A stretch of 64,000 nucleotides of DNA from CAZNPW01 sp964575185 (GCA_964575185.1 CAZNPW010000005.1:1-64000), one strand, 5' to 3'. Shown: positions 16,741 to 25,772, numbered from the stretch's first letter. Program-made: numbers and translations. Notes: generated by a model not told the origin, from the letters alone.

Positions 16741-17750
16741 TCCGCCTGCTCCTCCTCCCGCTGCTGCTGCTGGTGCCGGGTCTGGCGGCGGCCTACGAAT
16801 GCCCGAACGCCCCGCCGCCCGTCATCGCGCTCGACTTCGGCAGCCGCTATGCCGAAGGCGACGCCACCCGGTCGGTGCTCGACGAGGACGCCGACCGCGC
16901 CGCCGACGCCGCCCTCGCCCCGGTCGAGGACTTCCTGCGCGAGCTGACGCGCGTGGCCTCCGACCTGCACGACGGCGGCGCCGACCGCGCCGCCATCGCC
17001 GACTGCGCGATGGGTGCCATGGCCGCCTGGGCCGAGGCCGACGCGCTGTCCGACCTGCGCACCGACACCGCCGCGCTGACGCTCGGCGCGCGCGTCGCGG
17101 GGTTCGCGCTGGTGGCGCAGCAGGCCGCGCCCTTCGCCACCCGCGCCGGAGAGGTCGAGGCGGTGAACCGCTGGCTCTCCACCCTTACCCGCGCCCAGAT
17201 GATCTGGTGGGAGGCCGAGGCCCCGCGCAACGCCCGCCAGGGCAACCTGCGCGCCTGGGCGGCGCTCGCCGCCGCGACGGTGGCCGGCCTGACCGGCGAC
17301 CCGATGCCCCGCGCCTGGGCGGCCTGGTCGGTCGACTACATCCTGTGCACCGCCAACCCCGACGGCTCCCTGCCGCAGGAGATGCGGCGCGGCAAGCGCG
17401 CGCTGCAGTATCAGTTGCACGCGCTCGCGCCGCTCACCGTGACGGTGCTGCAGCTCGAACGCCAGGGGGTGGCGCTGAAGGACACCTGCGACGGTGCCCT
17501 GAAGCGCGCCGCGCGCTTCGCGCTCGACGATCTGGCCACCGGCACCGCGACGCAGGCGATCACCGGCGAGGTGCAGTCCTTCTTCGACGGCACCGACACG
17601 ATCGAGGAATGGCACCTCGCCTGGCTCGAGGCCTACGTCGCGCTGTTCCCCGCCGAGGCGCGCGGCGATGTCGCGGCGATCCTGACCGAGATGCGGCCGA
17701 TGAACTACTCCAAGCTCGGCGGCAACCAGACGGCGCTCTGGGGCGAATAG
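16737..17750 (+). CDS. AlgL-like (PL5 family) alginate lyase homologue lacking catalytic His and Tyr
   Basis: 337 residues, signal peptide LLLPLLLLVPGLAAA. Alignable AlgL blocks: DGSLPQEMRRGKRALQY (AlgL GFLPNELKRRQRALAY) and HLAWLEAYVALFP (KYAWLEPYCALY). In PL5 lyases catalysis uses a His in an NNHxYW motif and an Arg/Tyr pair spaced seven residues apart. Here the NNH block is GNLRAW, with Asn170 kept and the His replaced by Leu171. Arg221 is kept, but the residue seven further on is His228, not Tyr. The protein is probably not a standard lyase. As last gene of the operon it ends two bases before the convergent enolase-family gene. Confidence 0.78.
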   Translation: MIRLLLLPLLLLVPGLAAAYECPNAPPPVIALDFGSRYAEGDATRSVLDEDADRAADAALAPVEDFLRELTRVASDLHDGGADRAAIADCAMGAMAAWAEADALSDLRTDTAALTLGARVAGFALVAQQAAPFATRAGEVEAVNRWLSTLTRAQMIWWEAEAPRNARQGNLRAWAALAAATVAGLTGDPMPRAWAAWSVDYILCTANPDGSLPQEMRRGKRALQYQLHALAPLTVTVLQLERQGVALKDTCDGALKRAARFALDDLATGTATQAITGEVQSFFDGTDTIEEWHLAWLEAYVALFPAEARGDVAAILTEMRPMNYSKLGGNQTALWGE

Positions 17751-17752
17751 CG

Positions 17753-18844
17753 TCAGGCCACCGCGAAGGGCGCGAGCCGCGGTCCGTCGAAGGCGACCCC
17801 CGTGCCGGGGACGTCGGGGGCGATGGCGTGCAGGCCCTCGCGCACCAGCGGCCGGGTGGTGTAGCGGTCGATCGGGAAGGAATGCACCTCGACCCAGCCG
17901 GCGTTCGGCTGCGCGCCGACGAGGCTCACGTGCAGCTCCTGCATCCCGTGCGAACAGGCGGGGATGCCGTGCGCCGCCGCCAGCCGCGCCGCGCGCAGCC
18001 AGCCGGTGATCCCGCCGCAGTTCGACGCATCGGGCTGCAGGAAGGCGCAGCGCGCTTGCGTCGCGGCCAGGCCGAACTCGTGGATCGTGTGCAGGTTCTC
18101 CCCCATCGCGAGCGGGATGCCCGTTGCCGCCGCGATCCGGGCATAGCCCGCGTAGTCGTCGGGGATCACCGGCTCCTCCAGCCACAGAAGGTCCAGCCCG
18201 GCGAAGCCGCGGGCGGCGGCGACGGCCTGCTCGACCGTCCAGCCATAGTTCGCATCGACCATGAAGGCGCGGTTCGGCCCCAGCAGGTCGCGCACCGCCG
18301 CCGCGCGGGTGAAGTCGTCGGCCATGTCGGGCCGGCCGACCTTGATCTTCACGGCCTCGAACCCCTCGTCGATGAAGCCCCGCACGTTCTCGATCAGCCG
18401 GTCGAGCGGCAGGTTCAGGTCGATCGCCCCCCGGTAGGCCCGGCTGCGCGGCGACACGCCCCCGGCCATCCGCCACAAGGGCAGGCCCTGCGCCTTGCCG
18501 CGCAGGTCCCACAGCGCGATGTCGACGGCCGAGACCGCGAAACCCGCGATGCCGCCGCGCCCGACGTAATGCAGCCGCCAGTCCATCGCCTCGGCCAGCG
18601 CCTCGACCCCCGCGGCGTCCTGCCCCAGAAGCCAGCCGCGCAGGTCATGCGCGATGACCGCGAGGATCGCCCGCCCGCCCTTGCCGCCGGTGTAGGTATA
18701 GCCCGTGCCGGTCAGCCCGTCGTCGGTCGCGACCTCCACCGTCACCAGCTCGAAATGCGTGTGGTCGCCGTGCATGGCGTCGGACATGACCTCGGGCAGG
18801 GGGACGTGGAACAGGCGGGCCGTCAGGTCGGTGATGCGGGGCAT
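17753..18844 (-). CDS. Mandelate racemase/muconate lactonizing (enolase superfamily) enzyme, probable sugar-acid dehydratase
   Basis: 363 residues, cytoplasmic. Enolase-superfamily signatures of the mandelate racemase subgroup are visible: AVKIKVG (the KxK base), VDANYGW, WLEEPV and MGEN (the three metal-binding Asp/Glu/Glu), QPDASNCGG, and CSHGMQELH with the general base/acid His. These enzymes abstract an alpha proton from acid sugars, usually for dehydration or racemisation. It is the last gene of an operon with a ribose-type importer and aldehyde dehydrogenase, which fits a sugar-acid or branched polyol substrate. The exact substrate cannot be read from sequence. Confidence 0.82.
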   Translation of the reverse strand: MPRITDLTARLFHVPLPEVMSDAMHGDHTHFELVTVEVATDDGLTGTGYTYTGGKGGRAILAVIAHDLRGWLLGQDAAGVEALAEAMDWRLHYVGRGGIAGFAVSAVDIALWDLRGKAQGLPLWRMAGGVSPRSRAYRGAIDLNLPLDRLIENVRGFIDEGFEAVKIKVGRPDMADDFTRAAAVRDLLGPNRAFMVDANYGWTVEQAVAAARGFAGLDLLWLEEPVIPDDYAGYARIAAATGIPLAMGENLHTIHEFGLAATQARCAFLQPDASNCGGITGWLRAARLAAAHGIPACSHGMQELHVSLVGAQPNAGWVEVHSFPIDRYTTRPLVREGLHAIAPDVPGTGVAFDGPRLAPFAVA

Positions 18845-18851
18845 GGGGTCC

Positions 18852-19802
18852 TCAGGTCGCGCGGGTCCGGCCGAGCCGCACCTGCGCCAGGATGACGATC
18901 AGCAGGAACAGGCCGCGGATCACCGACTGCCAGTCGGCCGACAGGCTGACCGTGCCGCGCCCGTTCTCGAAGTTCAAAAGCGTGAAGACCATGCCGAACA
19001 ACAGCGCGCCCGCCACCGTCGCCGGCACCGACCCCATGCCCCCGGTCAGGAGCGTGCCGCCCACGACCACCGCGGCGATCGCCGCAAGCTCCCACCCCGC
19101 GCCCTCCAGCGGCTGGCCCGCGCCGTAGCCCGAGGCGAGGAACACCCCCGCCAGCCCCGCGCAGCCGCCCGAGAAGAGGTAGACGAAGACCTGCGCCCGC
19201 ACCGTCTTCAGCCCCATCAGATGCGCCGCCTCGGCATTGCCGCCGACCGCCAGCACCGTCCGGCCGAGCGAGGTCCGCGCGACGATCAGCCAGGCCACGG
19301 CCACCACCGCGAGCGCCACCAGGATCGTCCAGGGCAGAAGCCCCGCCACCCTGTTCATTCCCAGCGCGGTGAAGTCGCTGCCCCAGTCGACCGGCACCGC
19401 GCGGTTGTCCGACAGCCGCAGCGCGATCCCCTTGGCCGCGAGCATGGTGGCCAGCGTCGCCATGAAGGGCGGCAGCCGCAGCCGGGTGATGAGCCCCGCG
19501 TTCAGCGCCCCGGCCAGCAGCCCCGCACCCACCCCCGCGGGCAGCGCGACCGCCAGCCCCTGCGCCGAGGCCAGCGCCGCCACGACCGAGGCCAGCGCCG
19601 CGACCGTGCCGACCGACAGGTCGATGCCCCCGGTCATGATGACGAGGCACATGCCGACCGAGATCAGCACGAACATCGCGTTGTAGCCCAGGAAGGACGA
19701 CAGGTTGTAGGCGCTGGCGAAGTTGTCGTAGCGCAAGGTCCCGAACAGGATCAGCACGCCCAGCGCGACCCAGACCGACAGGTGCCCGCCGCGCAGGTTC
19801 AT
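18852..19802 (-). CDS. ABC sugar transporter permease, RbsC family (second of pair)
   Basis: 316 residues, about ten hydrophobic segments. Carries the RbsC-type landmark VIMTGGIDLSVGTVAAL near residues 55-70 and TLLTGGMGSVPATVAGALLF near the C-terminus. Forms the inner-membrane channel together with the upstream permease, the double-ATPase and the binding protein. The start overlaps the stop of the upstream permease (ATGA). Two different permeases suggest a heterodimeric channel, as in several autoinducer-2, rhamnose and erythritol-type importers. Confidence 0.88.
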   Translation of the reverse strand: MNLRGGHLSVWVALGVLILFGTLRYDNFASAYNLSSFLGYNAMFVLISVGMCLVIMTGGIDLSVGTVAALASVVAALASAQGLAVALPAGVGAGLLAGALNAGLITRLRLPPFMATLATMLAAKGIALRLSDNRAVPVDWGSDFTALGMNRVAGLLPWTILVALAVVAVAWLIVARTSLGRTVLAVGGNAEAAHLMGLKTVRAQVFVYLFSGGCAGLAGVFLASGYGAGQPLEGAGWELAAIAAVVVGGTLLTGGMGSVPATVAGALLFGMVFTLLNFENGRGTVSLSADWQSVIRGLFLLIVILAQVRLGRTRAT

Positions 19803-20746
19803 GCCCGCCGCCCCTGCTGCAGCCAGACGGCCGAGGCGATGATCGCGGCGGTGACCACCAGCGTCATCTCGTCGGACACGCCGTTGGCGACCAGCGTGTA
19901 GCCCATCAGCTGGATGAACACCGCGCCCAGCAGCGCCCCCAGCACCGGCGCACGTCCCCCCGCCAGCGCCGCCCCGCCCGCCACCGCGGCGGCGATGGCG
20001 TCAAGCTCCATCAGCTGCCCGATCCGCGCCGCGTCCGACGCCGAGTTCTGCGCCACCACGATCAGCCCCGCCAGCCCCGCGAGCGCGGCGCAGGCGACGT
20101 AGGTCGCGACCTTCACCCGCGCGACCGGCACCCCGGCCATGACCGCCGCCCGCGGGTTGCCGCCGATGGCCAGCAGATACCGGCCATAGAGCGTGCGCCG
20201 CACCACCAGCGCGACGGCCCCCGTCAGCGCCAGCGCGATCCAGCCCTGCACCGGCAGCCCCGCGATCCGCCCGGTCCCGAGCCAGGTGAAATCGGGGTTG
20301 GTGAAGGTCTGCAGCTGTCCGTTCGTCAGCACCTGCGCGATGCCGCGGCCCGAGATGAAGAAGATCAGCGTCGCGATGATCGGCTGCACGCCCAGCCAGG
20401 CCACCAGCACCCCGTTGAACAGCCCGCAGGCCGCCGCCGCCAGCAGCGGCAGCAGGATCGACGCCGCCAGCCCCAGGCCCGGGTTCGCTACGGCCCAGTC
20501 CGACAGGAAGATGATCGGCGCAAGCGCCCCCGCCACCGCCATGACCGCGCCCACCGACAGGTCGATCCCGCCCGAGGCGATCACCAGCGTCATCCCCAGC
20601 GCGACGATGGCGATGGTGGCGACCTGGCTCGCGTTCACCGCCAGCGTCTGCAGGTTCAGGAAGTTCGGCGTGATGGCCACGTTCAGCGCCACCAGCGCCG
20701 CCAGCGCGACGAGCAGCCCGGTCAGGTGCGACAGCCTGCCCGTCAT
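19799..20746 (-). CDS. ABC sugar transporter permease, RbsC family (first of pair)
   Basis: 315 residues, polytopic. The landmark VIASGGIDLSVGAVMAVAG is present near residues 55-73, and AAAVAGGAALAGGRAPVLG near 255-275 corresponds to the conserved cytoplasmic loop contacting the ATPase. Overlaps the ATPase stop and the next permease start by four bases each, so the three membrane-complex genes are translationally coupled. Confidence 0.88.
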   Translation of the reverse strand: MTGRLSHLTGLLVALAALVALNVAITPNFLNLQTLAVNASQVATIAIVALGMTLVIASGGIDLSVGAVMAVAGALAPIIFLSDWAVANPGLGLAASILLPLLAAAACGLFNGVLVAWLGVQPIIATLIFFISGRGIAQVLTNGQLQTFTNPDFTWLGTGRIAGLPVQGWIALALTGAVALVVRRTLYGRYLLAIGGNPRAAVMAGVPVARVKVATYVACAALAGLAGLIVVAQNSASDAARIGQLMELDAIAAAVAGGAALAGGRAPVLGALLGAVFIQLMGYTLVANGVSDEMTLVVTAAIIASAVWLQQGRRA

Positions 20747-22263
20747 GCCGCGTGGTCCGCCGCCATGGCGCGGATCAGCCGGTCCTCGGTCACGCCGGGG
20801 TTCGACAACCGCGCCACGCTGCGGCCGTCCTGCATGACGACGATGTCATGCGCGCCCTCGATCAGCTCGGCGAACTCCGACGAGATCAGCAGCACCGCGC
20901 AGCCCTGTTCGACCCGCGCCCGGATGATCGCCTGGATCTCGCGCTTGGCCCCCACGTCGACCCCCCGCGTCGGCTCGTCCAGGATCAGAAGCCGCGGTTC
21001 CGTGGCCAGCCACCGGCCCAGGAGCACCTTCTGCTGGTTGCCCCCCGACAGCTCGGCCACCGGCTGGTCCATGTGCGCGGCCTTGATCCCCAGGCTCGCG
21101 ATGAACCCCTCCACGATGCGCCGCTCGCGCGCCTCGTCCACCACGCCCATCCGCGCCAGCCGCGGCAGCATGGCGAGCGTCAGGTTCTCGCGCACCGACA
21201 GGCCGGGAACGATGCCTTCGGTCTTGCGGTCCTCGGACAGGAAGGCCATCCCCGCCGCGATCGCCGCGCGGGGGGAGCCGATCCGCACCGGCCGCCCGCC
21301 CAGCCGCACCTCGCCCGCGGTCGCGCGGTCCATCCCGAACAGCGCCCGCGCCGCCTCGGTCCGCCCCGACCCGAGCAGCCCCGCCAGCCCCACGATCTCG
21401 CCCGCCCGCAGCGACAGGTCGAGCCTGCGCAGCCGCCGGTCGGTCGCGAGCCCCGCGGCCTCCAGCACCGGCACGCCGCCTTCCGCCCGCGCACCCACCG
21501 CGAGCTCGGTCTCGCCCGCCCGCCGGATGTCCTCGGCGCTGCGCCCCAGCATCGCGGCGATCAGGTCGAGCTTGCCGACCTCCGCCGTCCGCGCCCGCGC
21601 GACCGTCCGCCCGTCGCGCAGCACCGTCACCGCGTCGCAGACCGCGAAGATCTCGTCCAGGAAATGGCTGACGTAGATCACGCTCGTGCCCTGGGCCTTC
21701 AGCGCCCGGATCACCCCGAACAGCACCTCCACCTCGCGTTCGTCCAGCGACGAGGTGGGCTCGTCCATGATCAGAAGCCGCGCGTTCAGGCTCGCCGCCC
21801 GGCCGATGGCGACGAGCTGCTGGATCGCCGTGGGATAGCTGCCCAGCGCCCGCTGCGGGTCGATGTCGATGCCGAAACGCGCCAGCACCTCCCGCGTATG
21901 CGCCTCGGCCGCGCGCCAGTCGATGAACCCCAGCCGGGTCCGCGGTTCATACCCCAGCACGATGTTCTCGATCACCGTGCGCTGCGGCACCAGCGTCAGC
22001 TCCTGGTAGATCGTGGCGATCCCCGCCCCCTGCGCCTCGCGCGGGGAGCGCAGGTCGATGTCGCGGCCAAGCCACTGCACCGTGCCGCCGTCGCGCCGGT
22101 AGACGCCGGTCAGGATCTTGATCAGCGTCGACTTGCCCGCGCCGTTCTGTCCGACGATGGCATGCACCTCGCCCGGCGCGACCGTCAGGCTCGCCTCCAC
22201 CAGCGCCGGGATGCCGCCGAAGGCCCTGGTGATCCCGGCCATGTGGAGGAGCGGTTCGGTCAT
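20743..22263 (-). CDS. ABC sugar transporter ATP-binding protein, RbsA family
   Basis: 506 residues with two fused nucleotide-binding domains. Domain 1: Walker A GQNGAGKST near residues 39-47, signature-region YPTAIQQLVAIGRA, Walker B LLIMDEPTSSLD. Domain 2: degenerate P-loop AGLLGSGRTE, signature LSGGNQQKVLLGRWL, Walker B LLILDEPTRGVDVG. This arrangement is standard for the monosaccharide (CUT2) class. The ATG at 22263 is chosen because it gives a normal RbsA N-terminus (LLHMAGITRAFGG); upstream codons in frame are antisense to the binding protein gene and not credible. Confidence 0.9.
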   Translation of the reverse strand: MTEPLLHMAGITRAFGGIPALVEASLTVAPGEVHAIVGQNGAGKSTLIKILTGVYRRDGGTVQWLGRDIDLRSPREAQGAGIATIYQELTLVPQRTVIENIVLGYEPRTRLGFIDWRAAEAHTREVLARFGIDIDPQRALGSYPTAIQQLVAIGRAASLNARLLIMDEPTSSLDEREVEVLFGVIRALKAQGTSVIYVSHFLDEIFAVCDAVTVLRDGRTVARARTAEVGKLDLIAAMLGRSAEDIRRAGETELAVGARAEGGVPVLEAAGLATDRRLRRLDLSLRAGEIVGLAGLLGSGRTEAARALFGMDRATAGEVRLGGRPVRIGSPRAAIAAGMAFLSEDRKTEGIVPGLSVRENLTLAMLPRLARMGVVDEARERRIVEGFIASLGIKAAHMDQPVAELSGGNQQKVLLGRWLATEPRLLILDEPTRGVDVGAKREIQAIIRARVEQGCAVLLISSEFAELIEGAHDIVVMQDGRSVARLSNPGVTEDRLIRAMAADHAA

Positions 22264-22313
22264 CTGTGCGCCACGGGCGGGGTCGGGGGGGCGCGGACGC
22301 CCCCCCTGCCGGC

Positions 22314-23279
22314 TCAGTAGGCCCCGGCGATGTTGTCGGCCGCGTTCTCCTTCGTGAAGATGCGGTCCTCCACCTTGATCCACGGCTCGATCGTCTCGCC
22401 GGCGGCGTAGCGCTTCATCGTCTCGCAGGCGAGCGGCCCGAAGAAGGGCGAGCTTTCCACCGTCACGCCCATCTTGCCGTCGATGATCGCCTGCAGCGCG
22501 TCGCGGGTGCCGTCGATGCTGACGACCAGCACGTCCTTGCCCGGAACCCGCCCCGCCGCCTCCAGCGCCTGGATCGCGCCGATCGCCATCTCGTCGTTGT
22601 GGGCATAGACGATGTTCACGTCCGGGTAGGCCTGCAGCAGCGTCTCCATCACCCGCCGCCCCTCGTCGCGGGCGAAGTCGCCCGACCGGCTTTCCAGGAT
22701 GGTGAAGCGGCTGTCGGCCGCGATCGCCTCGTCGAACCCCGTCTTGCGGTCGTTGGCGGGCGACGACCCGGTCGTGCCCTCCAGCTCGATGATCCGCCCC
22801 TCGCCCTGGTGGTTGGCGATGACCCACTCGGCCACCCGGCGGCCCTGGTCGATGAAGTCCGACCCGAGGAAGCTCACGTAGTCCCGCCCCGCGACCGCCA
22901 CGTTCGGGTCGACCGAGCGGTCCACCAGGAACGTCGGGATGCCCGCCGCCTTGGCGCGCATCACCGCCGGGATCAGCGGGCTTTCCTCGCGCGGCGGCAG
23001 GAACAGCACGTCGATCCCCTGCGCGATCATGCTGTCCACGTCGGCCACCTGCTTGGCCGCCGACCCGCCCGCGTCGGTGATGACGAGATCCCAGCCGCAG
23101 CCCGCCGCCGTGTCCTGAAAGCTCTTCGTCTGCGCGATGCGCCAGGGGTTGTTGCTCTCGGTCTGCGCGAAGCCGACCCGGTAGCTGTCCTTCTGCGCCA
23201 GGGGCGGCAGGTCCTGCGCCGCGGCAAGCCCCGCCGTCAGCGCCAGCGCGGCCACGCCGATCAGGATGCGTCGTTTCAT
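22314..23279 (-). CDS. ABC sugar transporter periplasmic binding protein (ribose type)
   Basis: 321 residues with signal peptide ILIGVAALALTAGLAAAQD. Typical features of periplasmic-binding-protein-like domain 4: IAQGIDVLFLPPRE, FLVDRSVDPNVA, RIIELEGTTGSSPANDR, VNIVYAHNDEMAIGAI, VVSIDGTRDALQ. It captures the substrate for the RbsA/RbsC-type complex encoded just downstream. A strong GGGAGGAAG ribosome-binding site precedes the ATG, fitting the high expression binding proteins need. The aldehyde dehydrogenase ends 26 bases upstream, so all six genes probably form one transcript. Ligand unknown. Confidence 0.88.
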   Translation of the reverse strand: MKRRILIGVAALALTAGLAAAQDLPPLAQKDSYRVGFAQTESNNPWRIAQTKSFQDTAAGCGWDLVITDAGGSAAKQVADVDSMIAQGIDVLFLPPREESPLIPAVMRAKAAGIPTFLVDRSVDPNVAVAGRDYVSFLGSDFIDQGRRVAEWVIANHQGEGRIIELEGTTGSSPANDRKTGFDEAIAADSRFTILESRSGDFARDEGRRVMETLLQAYPDVNIVYAHNDEMAIGAIQALEAAGRVPGKDVLVVSIDGTRDALQAIIDGKMGVTVESSPFFGPLACETMKRYAAGETIEPWIKVEDRIFTKENAADNIAGAY

Positions 23280-23305
23280 CGCTCTTCCTCCCAGAAGATG
23301 GGCGC

Positions 23306-24775
23306 TCAGGCCCAGTTGAGATACATCGTCTTCTTCCGCAGGTAGCCGTCGAAGCCGTGCCTGCCGTCCTCGCCGCCCAGGCCCGACTGGCCCCAGCCCG
23401 CGTGGAAGCCCTGCACCAGCTCGCCGTTGGCGCGGTTGCAGTAGATCTCGCCGAAGTTCAGCCGCGCGGCCGCGGCCATTAGCCGCCGCCGGTCGTGCGT
23501 CCAGACATAGGCCGACAGGCCATAGGCGCTGTCATTCGCCAAGGTCAGCGCCTGCTCGAAGTCGTCCACCACCATCGCCGCGACGACCGGCCCGAAGACC
23601 TCCTCGCGCATCACCGGCAGGTCGTTTGCCTGCGCGCGCAGCACCGTGGGCGCCATCCAGTGGCCCCTGGCAAAGACCCCCTCGCCGAGCCTTCCGCCGC
23701 GCAGCAGCACCTCGGCCCCCGCGGCGATCGACGCCTGCGTCAGCGCCTCCACCTTGTCGACCTCGGCGCGGCTGACCTTGGGGCCGAGGTCGGGGCTCTC
23801 CAGCGGCATCCCAACCGACAGCGCCGCAGCGCGGGCGGTGAACTTCTCCAGGAACGCATCCGCAATGGCGCGGTGCAGGTACATCCGCTCGTTGCAGGTG
23901 CAGATCTGCCCGCAGTTGGCGAAGCGCGCCACCACCGCCGCATCGACCGCGCGGTCGATGTCGGCATCCTCCATCACGATGAAGGGCGCCTTGCCCCCCA
24001 GCTCCAGCCGCAGGACCTTGATGTCCCTGGCCCCCGCCGCATAGATCTCGCGCCCCGCCCGGGTCGATCCGGTCATCGTCACCATGTCGGCCCCGGCGAC
24101 CAGCGCGGCCCCGAGCGTACGCCCCTCGCCGGTGACGACGTTGAACACCCCCGCCGGCAGCCCGACCCGTTCGCCCAGCGCGGCGAGCGCCAGGCCCGAC
24201 AGCGGCGTGATCTCGTGCGCCTTCAGCACGAAGGCGTTGCCCGCCACCAGCGCCGGCCCGAGCTTCCGCGCCGCCAGCGCCAGCGGGTAGTTCCACGCCG
24301 TCAGCCCCGCCACCACGCCATGCGGCAGGCGGCGGATCTGGATTTCCTCGTCCGGCGCGTCGGCGGGCAGGATCTCGCCCTCGATCCGCCGGGCCTGTTC
24401 GGAGGCATAGCGCAGGAAGGTCTCGGCCGCGCCGACCTCGCCCCGCGCCTGGTCCAGCGGCTTGCCCTGCTCGGCCACCACGATCCGCGCCAGCAGGTCG
24501 GCCTCGTCGCGCACCGCATCGGCCAGCGCCGCGACGGCCCGGCCCCGCTCCACCGCCGGCCGCGCCGCCCAGGCCGCCTGCGCCGCCCGAGCGGCCACCA
24601 GCGCCTCCGCCGCCGCATCGGCCCCGCCCGCCGGGGTGACGGCGATGATCCGCTCGTCGGCGGGGTTCTCGACCTCGTGCCCGTCGCGCGCCGCGTCCGA
24701 CCAGCGCCCGCCCACGAACATGCGGGCCCGCACCGCCTGGCCGTCGTGGACGAGCTGGGTCAGGTCCTGAAGCAC
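23306..24775 (-). CDS. AldA-type lactaldehyde/glycolaldehyde dehydrogenase
   Basis: 489 residues from a GTG at 24775 preceded by AAAGGTG; an alternative GTG at 24820 would add 15 residues. NAD-dependent aldehyde dehydrogenase with AWNYPL, KAHEITPL, GSTRAG, catalytic Glu in LELGGKAPF and catalytic Cys in NCGQICTCNERMYL. The block QGFHAGWGQSGLGGEDG closely matches E. coli AldA (QGFHAGWRKSGIGGADG), so oxidation of a short hydroxy-aldehyde such as glycolaldehyde or lactaldehyde is likely. As first gene of the importer operon, it probably oxidises a C2-C3 fragment released from the imported sugar. A palindromic FadR-like operator lies about 170 bases upstream. Confidence 0.85.
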   Translation of the reverse strand: MLQDLTQLVHDGQAVRARMFVGGRWSDAARDGHEVENPADERIIAVTPAGGADAAAEALVAARAAQAAWAARPAVERGRAVAALADAVRDEADLLARIVVAEQGKPLDQARGEVGAAETFLRYASEQARRIEGEILPADAPDEEIQIRRLPHGVVAGLTAWNYPLALAARKLGPALVAGNAFVLKAHEITPLSGLALAALGERVGLPAGVFNVVTGEGRTLGAALVAGADMVTMTGSTRAGREIYAAGARDIKVLRLELGGKAPFIVMEDADIDRAVDAAVVARFANCGQICTCNERMYLHRAIADAFLEKFTARAAALSVGMPLESPDLGPKVSRAEVDKVEALTQASIAAGAEVLLRGGRLGEGVFARGHWMAPTVLRAQANDLPVMREEVFGPVVAAMVVDDFEQALTLANDSAYGLSAYVWTHDRRRLMAAAARLNFGEIYCNRANGELVQGFHAGWGQSGLGGEDGRHGFDGYLRKKTMYLNWA

Positions 24776-24942
24776 AAGGGTCGCACCTTTGGTATGAGCA
24801 AACTGGTGGCGGCAAGACACAGGAGAATCGCGCCCCGGTCAAGACTGCTCCCCGCCGCATCGCGCAGTTTCGCGCGCCTATCGGCGCAAGCCCCTGATCT
24901 TTCGCAGCAACTTCTGCAAGGTTTCGGCAGCGCCTATCCATA

Positions 24943-24953
24943 TGGTCAGACCA
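24943..24953. promoter_or_regulatory. FadR/FCD-type GntR operator palindrome
   Basis: TGGTCAGACCA is a perfect 11-base palindrome matching the TGGTNNNACCA core used by FadR-subfamily (FCD) GntR regulators. It lies between the divergent aldehyde dehydrogenase operon and the FCD regulator gene, 70 bases upstream of the regulator start, next to an AT-rich CCATAT patch that may be part of a promoter. Autoregulation and control of the importer operon are inferred. Confidence 0.65.
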
Positions 24954-25022
24954 AACCCCGACCGCTTGCACCGTCCGGGAGAGCGGTTATGATCCGACCA
25001 GACCTGTGCCCGCGGTGCCCGC

Positions 25023-25742
25023 ATGACCGTCCAGACCACCCTGCCGCGCCCCGGCACCCGCGCCGCGGATGTCGTCGTGCAGGCACTCGAGACCCGCATC
25101 GCCTCGGGAGAGCTCGCCAGCGGCGCGCCGCTACCGCCCGAACGCGACCTGATCGAAACCTTCGGCGTCAGCCGCACCGTGGTGCGCGAGGCGGTGGCGC
25201 AACTGGCCAGCCGCGGGCTGGTCGAAAGCCGCCCGCGCTTCCGCCCGGTGGTCCGCCGCCCCGGCATCGACGCGGCGCTCGCGGCGGCGAACGGGGTCGT
25301 CCGGCACCTCCTGTCCGACAGCGGCGGGGTGAAGAACCTCTACGACACCCGCATCTTCCTCGAGGCGGCGCTGGTCCGGCAGGCGGCGCGCGCGGCCCGG
25401 AAAGAGGACATCGCGGCCCTGCAGAACGCGCTGGCCGCGAACGAATCCGCGATTCCCGACAGCGCCGCCTTCTACCGGACCGACGTGGCCTTCCACGCCG
25501 TGCTCTACGACATCCCCCGCAACCCGGTGTTCCCCGCGATCCACCGCGCCTTCACCGGCTGGCTCGCGCCGCACTGGGTGAAGATGCCGCGCTCGCCCGA
25601 GCGCAACCGGGTCAACTTCCTGCGCCATGCCGACATCTGCGGCGCGATCCGCGACCGCGACCCCGACGCCGCCGAGGCGGCGCTGAACGCCCACCTGAAC
25701 GCCGCATGGGAATACGTGCGCGGCACCTTCGACGGCGGCTGA
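25023..25742 (+). CDS. GntR-family transcriptional regulator, FadR/FCD subfamily
   Basis: 239 residues: winged-helix GntR domain at about 10-78 (ASGAPLPPERDLIETFGVSRTVVREAVAQL) and an all-helical FCD ligand-binding domain at about 95-225 with the metal-site residues expected of the family (DTRIFLEAALV, DVAFHAVLYD, RHADICGAI, NAHLN). FCD regulators usually respond to small organic or sugar acids. Divergent from the aldehyde dehydrogenase/importer operon with a matching operator in between, and 30 bases upstream of the GMC oxidoreductase in the same direction, so it is the probable local regulator of both. Confidence 0.88.
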   Translation: MTVQTTLPRPGTRAADVVVQALETRIASGELASGAPLPPERDLIETFGVSRTVVREAVAQLASRGLVESRPRFRPVVRRPGIDAALAAANGVVRHLLSDSGGVKNLYDTRIFLEAALVRQAARAARKEDIAALQNALAANESAIPDSAAFYRTDVAFHAVLYDIPRNPVFPAIHRAFTGWLAPHWVKMPRSPERNRVNFLRHADICGAIRDRDPDAAEAALNAHLNAAWEYVRGTFDGG

Positions 25743-25772
25743 CCCGCCCGACCCCGGCCGCAAAGGACCCCC

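Noticed and set aside
5149..17750. The alginate-like operon as a recently acquired genomic island
   Set aside because: No integrase, tRNA junction, direct repeats or insertion sequences at its ends, and base composition looks like its neighbours by eye.
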